A stretch of 24,750 nt of DNA from Sulfurovum sp. (GTDB taxonomy: Bacteria; Campylobacterota; Campylobacteria; Campylobacterales; Sulfurovaceae): NCBI GenBank assembly GCA_020726085.1, contig DYTG01000010.1:1-24750 (forward strand). The letters run 5' to 3'. The position numbers and the translations under genes are program-made. Below, one piece after another: positions 6,628 through 13,609 of this stretch (its first letter is position 1; the number at the start of each line of letters is the position of its first letter). Below the pieces are notes generated by a model, which ran no database searches, was not told the origin of the DNA, and was given only the letters and a program-made list of their open reading frames with translations.

Positions 6628-7050
6628 CTATTTTTCTATAGTTTGCACCATCACTTGATCGGTATGCAAAATATGCACAACAAGCTATTGACACAAATAA
6701 TTGATAATCTCTTCACCCTTGGTAGAGTTGCCCTATTGGATTTGTTGGTGAATCTCCAAAATCTTTGTCGAAAACTCAAAATGCTCTTCGATATGTTTCT
6801 CATAATCTTGTGGACTCTGGTGTGAGTAGTGAGTATCAAGCATAAGCTTCTCTTTGGTCTCAAAATGAAACTGGGTGTATCGAATGAGATTATTGACAAT
6901 CGTACGCAAATCCTCTTGAATATACTCATCTCTCAAAAGATGGCTGGTTTGATTGATGGTATCGACCAATAGACGATGTTGCCTATCTATCTCATCTATA
7001 CTTGTCTCAAACGTGTTGCTCCATACTATCTTTTCAAAACCACTTGACAA
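6628..7050 (-). pseudogene. Bacteriohemerythrin interrupted by two in-frame amber codons
   Basis: The frame encodes a full-length bacteriohemerythrin of about 140 codons: IVWSNTFETSIDEIDRQH, then FHFETKEKLM, then KHIEEHFEFSTKI, then after the first stop GEEIINYLCQ, then after the second LVVHILHTDQ. TAG codons stand at 6733-6735 and 6685-6687, and the natural end is TAG at 6628-6630. The second replaces the conserved Trp of the WL-x-x-HI motif. There is no frameshift. The first glutamate iron ligand of the HF-x-x-E motif is Lys here. Ligand histidines in DRQH, KHIEEH and HILHTD remain. The likely start is TTG at 7048-7050 with AAGGGG six bases upstream. Hemerythrins carry oxygen on a di-iron centre; this copy can make only a truncated product. 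Confidence 0.7.
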
Positions 7051-7149
7051 TTTACACCCCTTAAACAATAATAGATTAAAGCATAAGTCTTTATGGAGCT
7101 TTTTTATCTGATTTTTGTCAGATTTTTAGTTTGATAGAGGAGTTTTGTA

Positions 7150-7542
7150 CTAATCGCTCTTTTGGGTAAGCACGGAAATATTTTCAAACTTTTTGGTTTT
7201 GAGTACATCAATCACAAATAAAAAATCTTCAAAAGGGGTTTTGCTATGCGTTGCGAGTGAGATGGTATCTTTTTGATTGTCTAGCTTCATAAGTTTGGCT
7301 TTGAGTCTCTCTTTAGTTATCTCTTTTTTGTCGTAAAAGTATTTGCCACTCGCATCAATAGAGAGATGAATCGATTTTTTTACTTTGGTATCGGTAGCCC
7401 CAGAGGCATGGGGAATCTCTATATCGATATGTTTTTGGTTGATAAACGTAGCTGTCGTAAGGACGATTACAAGCAACACCAAAACAATATCAATAAAAGG
7501 AACGACATTAATCTTGTCAAATCGCTCTCTAGTGTGTCTCAT
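7150..7542 (-). CDS. exbD: ExbD/TolR-family biopolymer transport protein
   Basis: This 130-residue protein has a short cytoplasmic N-terminus and one membrane helix (about 14-33, VPFIDIVLVLLVIVLTT) holding the conserved Asp at position 18 that carries protons. A periplasmic domain follows, with the pattern IHLSIDASGKYFYDKKEI. With ExbB it forms the inner-membrane motor that powers TonB-dependent uptake of iron complexes and similar substrates. Its ATG shares one base with the exbB stop (TAATG). No tonB gene is within the window, so the energised partner must lie elsewhere. TolR is an alternative, but the short size and pairing fit the small ExbB/ExbD sets of Campylobacterota. Confidence 0.87.
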   Translation of the reverse strand: MRHTRERFDKINVVPFIDIVLVLLVIVLTTATFINQKHIDIEIPHASGATDTKVKKSIHLSIDASGKYFYDKKEITKERLKAKLMKLDNQKDTISLATHSKTPFEDFLFVIDVLKTKKFENISVLTQKSD

Positions 7543-7991
7543 TATTTGTATCTGCCTCTCTCATCTTGCTCGATTTCCCATTTGGCCAATAATCTATCGA
7601 CTTTGGTCAAAAAGATATTGTAAATCACCGTTGCGGGGATGGCTACTACAAGCCCCATGGCGGTAGCTTTGAGTGCAAGTGCCAAAGATTTCATTACTTG
7701 CGCACTCTCTATCGCCCCTGCTTTGTCTCCGATGATATAGAAGGTCATAATAATTGCCAATACCGTTCCTAGTAGTCCAATATAGGGTGCATTTGACCCA
7801 ATAGAGGCCAAAACTCCCAAACGATTGGTAAGGTCAAGTTCGAGCGTAAGCTTGTGGCGATAGATACGCAAATCAACAGCACGAAAAAATAAAATTCTCT
7901 CAATCGTAACTGCCAAAGTAATCACACTAAGGAGTATCAAAAGCCCAATGACACCCCAATCGACAATATTTTTTAGTTGTTCTATCTCCAT
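7542..7991 (-). CDS. exbB: ExbB/MotA-TolQ-family proton channel protein
   Basis: This 149-residue protein has three membrane helices: about 12-33, then 68-90 (ending in the GLLGTVLAI motif), and 105-130 (ALKATAMGLVVAIPATVIYN). The last holds the small and hydroxyl residues lining the proton path. It has the compact form found in Helicobacter and Campylobacter, lacking the long N-terminal helix of the enterobacterial protein. It pairs with the overlapping exbD to drive TonB. GAGG lies seven bases before the ATG, and a candidate extended -10 promoter lies in the 60-base gap after mutS2. Confidence 0.87.
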   Translation of the reverse strand: MEIEQLKNIVDWGVIGLLILLSVITLAVTIERILFFRAVDLRIYRHKLTLELDLTNRLGVLASIGSNAPYIGLLGTVLAIIMTFYIIGDKAGAIESAQVMKSLALALKATAMGLVVAIPATVIYNIFLTKVDRLLAKWEIEQDERGRYK

Positions 7992-8020
7992 GCCAATCCC
8001 TCATTAAAAGTAGTAGCTCT

Positions 8021-8029
8021 ATTTTAGCA
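8021..8029 (-). promoter_or_regulatory. Candidate extended -10 promoter of exbBD
   Basis: On the minus strand TGC is followed directly by TAAAAT (8021-8026), an extended -10 arrangement, 29 bases before the exbB start. The -35 region is poor. It would give exbBD expression independent of mutS2. Confidence 0.35.
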
Positions 8030-8051
8030 TATCAATCGTCAATTTTTCCAC

Positions 8052-10247
8052 TCAAAGTTCGACTATCGTAATGCCAAAATTTCCTGGCATTTTGTAAAAT
8101 TTTTGGATTTTGGGATGATTTTTGAGATACTCGCCCACAAGCTTCGAGAGGATACCGCCTCCTGTGCCGTGGATGATTTGCACCTCATTTAGTCCATTGA
8201 CCAACGCATCGGATATGAACTTATCGACCTTATCAATAGCTTCATCGCCAAACATACCCAGCAATTTAATCGATACCCCCGCTTGGCTCTTTTCGACTCT
8301 CACATCGACTTTTTTGGACAATGGTTTGGGTTTGGGTGCGTTGCCAAAGCGTTTAAGATCTTTGAGTCCTACACGTATCTTCATCCCATCCACCTCGATA
8401 GTAGCACTCTCTCCTCGAATCGATAAAAGCACACCTTTGTGGCTTCGGTATTTGATGCCCTCACCCTCTTTGAGCGGTATCTTCTCTTGTTCGATGGGTT
8501 CAATTTGGCTTTTGGATTGGATTTGATGGGCTTTATTGAGGTGTCGTCGTCCCTCACTTGACTCTTTGACCCGCAACGCCTCTTGGGCCTCTTTGATAGC
8601 ACGATTGTATTGGAGGTGGAGTGTGTGGATTGTGGCTTTATGCTCCTCTTCAAGTTCATCTCGACGGTTTTGAAGATAGATTTGTTTGCGTTCTATCTCT
8701 TTTTGTGAGACATCAAGTGCCATCATTTTTTCTCTCATTTGACGCTCTAGCGTGGTTGAACGCTCAATGAGTTCATTAAGACGCTCTTTATCTTCACCGT
8801 GTACCTTTTTTGAGGCTTGAATAATGGGTGCGGGTATCCCGTATCTTTGGGCTGTCTCAAAGGCGTAACTCTTCCCGATACTCCCTTGTAAAAAGCGGTA
8901 AGTTGGGCACTGATTGGCTTCATCGTAGATAGCCGCTATCAGTTCGACATCGTGTTCTACTCCCATGAGTGAAGCTAAGCGTTTATGGTGGGTAGTAACG
9001 ATAAATGTAATATCTCTTTGGCTAAGCTCATCAAGCATGACACGAAAAAGACTCGCCGCCTCATCGCTATCGGTTCCTAGTTCAATCTCATCAACACCCA
9101 CAATTGTGTTGTCTTTGCTAAAGAGCTTAGAAAACTCCACCATTCGTCCCGCAAAAGTCGAAATATCATTTTTGATAGATTGAGGGTCATCAATAATCGC
9201 CTCAATGCCTTTGTAGTGTCCAATAGAGGTTTTTGTAGCGTTGCAACGAAAAGGAAGCAGATATTTTGACATATAAACGCTACTAAGGAGCGATTTAAGC
9301 AGCATCGTCTTACCTCCTGCGTTTACCCCTGTCACGAGCATGATTCTTTTATCCAACTCTATATCGATCAATACAGGATTTTCAATCGCGGGATGGGCAA
9401 AACCGCTTAATTTTATCTCTTTGCCTTTGGAGGGGAGAATAAACTCATAATCGTAAGCTCTTGCGAAAAATACACGTGCTTGGTAGTGGTCAAAACGGTC
9501 GTATTCTCGATCGATGTAGCCCAAAAACCGCTCCCACTTATGAAAAATAGCCGAAATCTCTTTGCAATACCTCCAAATAATCTCTTCGTGTTGACTTAGC
9601 AGAGCCGATTGCTTATCCTTTAGATGCGAAATGCTTTGAGGGATGATGTAAAAATGCCCTGCCGAGGTACGCCCTACTACGGTGGCTTTGAGTGCATTGT
9701 TAAATCCGCCCCGTACCAAAAGCGTCTCTTCGCCGTTTTGAAAATGCACTTGTGTATCGACCAGATAGGGGGAAAGATGGCTAGAGTGTGCCAACTTGTA
9801 GAGACTCTCTTTGATGTCTATTGTGTTTTGTTTGATAGCTCTTTGGATACTCAAAAGCTCTCTATCGCGCTGGGGATTAATTGCTCCCTCGTCGTTGAAA
9901 TAGCTAAGTGTGGTCATAATCTCACCTGGTATCTCGATGCCTCTTATCCAGCTTCTTAATGGCTCTTCAAGCTCCAGGACTTTGAGGCGATTAAAATAAC
10001 TCACCATCACCACAAAAGCATAAAGCTCTTCAAGTGACAATACGGCTTGTTTTTTGAGACGCATAAGCGAGTTTTCCAAATAAGGAACTTGAGCGGGAGG
10101 CGGAAACTCTATCTTGCCCAACGCTTCAATGTATCGAAAGTGCTGATGAATATCCCCTTGCATTACCACAGGTTTACTTCTAGCCAAAAACTTCTGAAAG
10201 TTTTGGATGTAGTTATCTAAGTCTAGTTTTTCGATTAGGTTTTTCAT
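8052..10247 (-). CDS. mutS2: MutS2 family ATPase with C-terminal Smr domain
   Basis: This 731-residue protein lacks the mismatch-recognition domains of MutS1 and begins with the core lever region. The Walker A motif is GVNAGGKT (307-314), then DDPQSIKNDISTFAGRM (about 353-369), then the Walker B region IVGVDEIELGTDSDEA (about 382-397). A long coiled coil follows (about 490-590). The C-terminus (about 655-731) is an Smr domain with IIHGTGGGILSKLV, where the family usually has HGKGTG. MutS2 acts against homologous recombination or, in some bacteria, at stalled ribosomes through Smr cleavage. Its ATG lies 12 bases after the stop of the defence-like cassette and its ribosome site is weak, so its expression may depend on upstream translation. 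Confidence 0.93.
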   Translation of the reverse strand: MKNLIEKLDLDNYIQNFQKFLARSKPVVMQGDIHQHFRYIEALGKIEFPPPAQVPYLENSLMRLKKQAVLSLEELYAFVVMVSYFNRLKVLELEEPLRSWIRGIEIPGEIMTTLSYFNDEGAINPQRDRELLSIQRAIKQNTIDIKESLYKLAHSSHLSPYLVDTQVHFQNGEETLLVRGGFNNALKATVVGRTSAGHFYIIPQSISHLKDKQSALLSQHEEIIWRYCKEISAIFHKWERFLGYIDREYDRFDHYQARVFFARAYDYEFILPSKGKEIKLSGFAHPAIENPVLIDIELDKRIMLVTGVNAGGKTMLLKSLLSSVYMSKYLLPFRCNATKTSIGHYKGIEAIIDDPQSIKNDISTFAGRMVEFSKLFSKDNTIVGVDEIELGTDSDEAASLFRVMLDELSQRDITFIVTTHHKRLASLMGVEHDVELIAAIYDEANQCPTYRFLQGSIGKSYAFETAQRYGIPAPIIQASKKVHGEDKERLNELIERSTTLERQMREKMMALDVSQKEIERKQIYLQNRRDELEEEHKATIHTLHLQYNRAIKEAQEALRVKESSEGRRHLNKAHQIQSKSQIEPIEQEKIPLKEGEGIKYRSHKGVLLSIRGESATIEVDGMKIRVGLKDLKRFGNAPKPKPLSKKVDVRVEKSQAGVSIKLLGMFGDEAIDKVDKFISDALVNGLNEVQIIHGTGGGILSKLVGEYLKNHPKIQKFYKMPGNFGITIVEL

Positions 10248-10259
10248 TGGCTCACTTAT

Positions 10260-10991
10260 CTATTTTATCTCAATTATGTATGTAAAATCTGTATCTGAAG
10301 TGGTAGAGAGATGATAGAGACCACTACTCAATAAAATCTTGACTTTATCTGTCTCTATGTAGCGGTCGTGGATATTTGTGCCTACAGGTTGAGTTTGAAT
10401 CTTCCAATCTGCACAAATGGATTTGAGTTCACTCTCTTGGATTGGAGAAATTTTAGGTATATTTTTGCCATTACCGCCCACTATTGTTAATGGTATAGCC
10501 GTATGCGAAACTAAAGAAGCAAGAAGTGTTTTATTATCATTCCATTGATTATTGGCAATATAACTATCGGTTATTTTAATCCATTGAGCATTTGATAGTA
10601 ATGCTTTAATATGCTTTTGAGCCTTAATTTTATCCGTAGCATTAGGATAAGTTGCCCCATATTTTGGTTGGAGTTTTTCAGGTAAAACTCCAACGATATT
10701 GACAGTTGTAAAAGATGGCGTAGGAGTTATTGCCTTATCAATTAGCATCAATTTTAATATAGAATTTTGTACCACCTCTTCATCATCAGAACTATCAATA
10801 ATTTCAATAAGTGGATCATTTCCAAGTTGCATTGGTATTGCAGGATCTAGTAAAAGTGGATGATTAATCTTGATATAAAAAGATGAAATATATTTTAAGA
10901 GCTTTCGCATTTTGTTAGTATCGAAAGGTTCATTAAATGTATAATTTACATACTCATCAATTAGCGATGAATTTAAGGCTAAATCAGCCAT
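10260..10991 (-). CDS. Third cassette protein with MIT_C/phospholipase-D-like HDR motif
   Basis: This 243-residue soluble protein has no named family that I recognise with certainty. Residues about 134-146 (AQWIKITDSYIAN) followed by LLASLV resemble the first strand-helix of phospholipase-D-like folds. The last 36 residues begin with NIHDRYIETD, then ILLSSGLYHL and a final strand DFTYIIEI. An HDR motif in this setting is known from the MIT_C domain of MITD1 and related PLD-like proteins, where it stands in for HKD. The N-terminal 120 residues are unassigned. The start ATG is two bases after the stop of the ATPase gene. I infer an effector or nucleic-acid-handling role from context only. No second HDR or HKD copy is visible, so catalysis would need a dimer. 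Confidence 0.6.
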   Translation of the reverse strand: MADLALNSSLIDEYVNYTFNEPFDTNKMRKLLKYISSFYIKINHPLLLDPAIPMQLGNDPLIEIIDSSDDEEVVQNSILKLMLIDKAITPTPSFTTVNIVGVLPEKLQPKYGATYPNATDKIKAQKHIKALLSNAQWIKITDSYIANNQWNDNKTLLASLVSHTAIPLTIVGGNGKNIPKISPIQESELKSICADWKIQTQPVGTNIHDRYIETDKVKILLSSGLYHLSTTSDTDFTYIIEIK

Positions 10992-10993
10992 CC

Positions 10994-12037
10994 CTATTTC
11001 CCTCGATTGATTTCAAAAATCTCTTTTAATGTCGCATCATAAAAACCTTTTGGAAACGCATTTTCACCATTTTTGTCTCTAAATTTACCCTTGCTATCAA
11101 TCTCTATTTGTTCAAAGGGAGTCTCTTTTTCTTTGTAATGAATAATAATCTCATTTGATGCTATCCTGTTATGATAGACTTCATAGCGAAGACGGTTAAT
11201 CAAATGGTCATTATGCGTTTCGATAATAATCTGTACTCCCCTTGAAGCCACAAAAGCCAAAAACTCCCCAATCTTAGATTGTGCTTGGGGGTGTAGGTGA
11301 ATTTCAGGATTTTCGATGATGATAATTTGCTCTTTTTTTGCACTGAGTGTAGCAATAATAATAGCTACAATATAACTAATTCCTGCACCTATATTATTGG
11401 GCTTAAACTCTAGCCCATCTATCCGATAAGAAGCTTGAACAATAGTCGATGTTGCCTTTGTCGTCAAAAATTCATAAGATTGCCCCGTAATTGCCTTTAT
11501 CCAATAGTTTACTTGAGCTTCCAAAGTCGTAGCTACAGAGCTATTTTGCATGAGATACTCCTCAATGGGTTCTTCTTTATGTTTTTCATAATAGTTGGCT
11601 ATATATTTACCATCAATACCAAAATATCTATCTTGATTAAATGTATTATTGGTATTGTTTATCTCATTAATACTTTGACGATTAGAGTTTAAGTAAGTCA
11701 AATTGGATGGATAGCTAAGATATCGAGTTGAATTTTCATCTTTCTCTAAAGTGCTTTTTGAGTGCTTTAACTGCTGTGTAGAATCATCACTAAAAACTAT
11801 CTCAATGCCATACTCTCTAGGATTGGTGTAACGATTTTTAATGTCATCAAAATCTCCCATTGACTCAATATAATCAAGTATATCACTGCCACTTTTGTGG
11901 TCTCCGCTTAACAATATAGCTTGAATAAGCGATGACTTTCCGCTAGAGTTTGTACCTGTTAAAATAGTTAAGGGTCTAAACTCCAAATCCAAAGCGTCAA
12001 AACATTTAAAATTATTTATAATTATCTGTTGTACCAT
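10994..12037 (-). CDS. SMC/ABC-like AAA ATPase with DUF3696-type C-terminus
   Basis: This 347-residue protein begins with the strand IIINNFKCFDALDLEF typical of RecF/SMC-like ATPases, then the Walker A motif GTNSSGKSS (28-36). An insert follows (about 60-200) rich in Asn and Tyr. NIGAGISYIVAI (about 215-226) is in the ABC-signature position. IIIIENPEIHLHPQAQ (about 238-253) is the Walker B and D-loop, and IIIETHNDHLINRLR (about 270-284) the switch region. The C-terminus ends in FPKGFYDATLKEIFEI, the DUF3696 pattern. No TOPRIM nuclease domain is present, unlike OLD proteins. Such ATPases are common sensors or switches in phage defence. The ATG shares one base with the upstream stop (TAATG), so the two products are likely made together. 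Confidence 0.85.
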   Translation of the reverse strand: MVQQIIINNFKCFDALDLEFRPLTILTGTNSSGKSSLIQAILLSGDHKSGSDILDYIESMGDFDDIKNRYTNPREYGIEIVFSDDSTQQLKHSKSTLEKDENSTRYLSYPSNLTYLNSNRQSINEINNTNNTFNQDRYFGIDGKYIANYYEKHKEEPIEEYLMQNSSVATTLEAQVNYWIKAITGQSYEFLTTKATSTIVQASYRIDGLEFKPNNIGAGISYIVAIIIATLSAKKEQIIIIENPEIHLHPQAQSKIGEFLAFVASRGVQIIIETHNDHLINRLRYEVYHNRIASNEIIIHYKEKETPFEQIEIDSKGKFRDKNGENAFPKGFYDATLKEIFEINRGK

Positions 12038-13605
12038 TATTTTAACTTCTCCAGTATTTTATCCATCTTTTCAAAACGATTAGTAACTTTTGTTGAGCTA
12101 TCAGCAGGAGCTGTGATTGCTGTATTAAACTCTTTGCTGTTAAAAAGCTCTTGAATCAACTCTTCTATTGTTTCTTTATGTTTTTTTTCTATTTTTCTAT
12201 TTGAAAAGAGATAAGAGAGCGAATCAAAAAGTGCCATATTGACAGGTGTTTTATGCTTTTTATTGAGGTGATAGGAGACACGAAAACCATTTTGCCCAAA
12301 AACAAAGAGTGCATTGCTCATTGCTCGTTCAAATGCACTCTTCACATCTTCAATAGTCTCTTCATCTGTATAGTTTAAAAACTCCATAGTTTTACCTAAA
12401 AAGGCATCAATATCACTTTTGTAATCAACCAATGAGCCGTCTCTATCTAGTAGTTTTTTTCCTCTCCAAAGATAAAAAGCGATAAAACGCAAAATGATAT
12501 ATCGATCTTTCATTACTTTTGAACGAATTGAATTATCTGTTGCTTTTTTAAAATCCTGATTATTTTTAAGCACTTCTAAAAGCTCTGTAGCTCTTCCTTG
12601 ATAGATAGCATTACGCATCTCTTGATTATTAAGCCTAGTTCCTCCACGATTAACCCTATCAAATATATCAAACTTAATTCTATCGGGAGTTGGAGGTTTG
12701 ATTACGTTTATAGGAATTTTATAATCTTCTATTTTTCCTTGCTCCAACCCATTTAAATCAGAAAATTTTTTACCTTTTAAATCTTTTAAAATATTAAGTT
12801 CAGACAAAGCAAATTTATCGTCCATAAATTCAAACAGTGCTGTTAATCTCTGCTTTCCATCCACTACTTGTTTTACGCCAATGCTATCTTGAAAAAAATA
12901 CATAATTGGCAATGGAATACCCATTAAAATCGATTCAATTAACTCCGATTTTTGTTTGGTATTCCATACATTGCCTCTTTGATACGATGGGGACAACTGT
13001 AGCCTTTTGTCCTTTTTTTCATATTGTCTTTTGAGTTCATAAACTGAACTATCATCTTTGGTGACATTAATAGAGGCAGGATAAACCTCTTCAATAGTCG
13101 ATACATCACTATCAATCTCTTCATCATCATCAATATCACTCTGCTCTTCATCTTCAATATAACTAAAAACTTTATAAAATTTATCCTCATCAATTGGCTT
13201 ACTGCTTTGAGAAGTAAAATCACTGCCCAATATCTTCTCTGCCATTTGGGCATCTATAATTTGATTATCTTTAAAAAGATTATTGATTATTTTTACATCC
13301 ACCCTATGGCAATTATCTTCTTCATCAAAATAAAGCTCTTGAGCTATCTCTCCGATGGCATAAATACCCGATTGCAACACATCGACTACTTCGCCATTAT
13401 CAAGTGTTCGTCTCTCTATTGAACGCTTATCTTGAGAGATTTTAATAACGACTTTATCGCCCATTTTGGCATCTTGGAAATAATCTTGTCGCACTCTCCA
13501 CGATTGATTTTCTAAATTCAACAAAACTTCATTAACTTTGGCATTTTTTTCGCATGATTCACAAAACCATTTATCTGGAGAAGCTATCACAATCCAATAG
13601 TTCAT
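12037..13605 (-). CDS. EVE-DUF262 fusion, putative modified-DNA-dependent restriction protein
   Basis: This 522-residue protein has two parts. Residues 1 to about 127 read as an EVE (PUA-like) domain: NYWIVIASPDKW, QSWRVRQDYFQDAKMGDKVV, then SGIYAIGEI. EVE domains bind modified cytosine in DNA. An acidic linker (about 137-175) follows. From about 188 is a DUF262 (GmrS-type ParB/sulfiredoxin fold) domain: LSPSYQRGNVW (205-214), the signature VVDGKQRLTALFEF with DGKQR at 249-253, and FDRVNRGGTRLNNQEMRNA (315-333). The C-terminal 180 residues are helical and lack an obvious DUF1524 HNH nuclease, unlike GmrSD. C15 and C18 form a CxxC inside the EVE part. AGAGGT, inside the end of pglF, serves the ATG, which lies four bases after the pglF stop. 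Confidence 0.8.
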   Translation of the reverse strand: MNYWIVIASPDKWFCESCEKNAKVNEVLLNLENQSWRVRQDYFQDAKMGDKVVIKISQDKRSIERRTLDNGEVVDVLQSGIYAIGEIAQELYFDEEDNCHRVDVKIINNLFKDNQIIDAQMAEKILGSDFTSQSSKPIDEDKFYKVFSYIEDEEQSDIDDDEEIDSDVSTIEEVYPASINVTKDDSSVYELKRQYEKKDKRLQLSPSYQRGNVWNTKQKSELIESILMGIPLPIMYFFQDSIGVKQVVDGKQRLTALFEFMDDKFALSELNILKDLKGKKFSDLNGLEQGKIEDYKIPINVIKPPTPDRIKFDIFDRVNRGGTRLNNQEMRNAIYQGRATELLEVLKNNQDFKKATDNSIRSKVMKDRYIILRFIAFYLWRGKKLLDRDGSLVDYKSDIDAFLGKTMEFLNYTDEETIEDVKSAFERAMSNALFVFGQNGFRVSYHLNKKHKTPVNMALFDSLSYLFSNRKIEKKHKETIEELIQELFNSKEFNTAITAPADSSTKVTNRFEKMDKILEKLK

Positions 13606-13609
13606 ATCG

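Noticed and set aside
6651..6929. Minus-strand 92-codon frame overlapping the hemerythrin remnant
   Set aside because: It is out of frame with the recognisable hemerythrin text, basic and low in pattern; a shadow frame.
6628..7050. Amber (TAG) recoding as an explanation of the hemerythrin stops
   Set aside because: TAG is the ordinary stop of several intact genes here (toxin, TMEM43, DUF3696 ATPase, pth, aroE), the iron-ligand Glu is also lost, and neighbouring genes are broken by other means.
7106..7123. Hairpin ATCTGA/TCAGAT with T runs, as a terminator after exbD
   Set aside because: The stem is only six AT-rich pairs, the T run follows on the plus strand where no gene ends, and on the minus strand the stem is followed by A.
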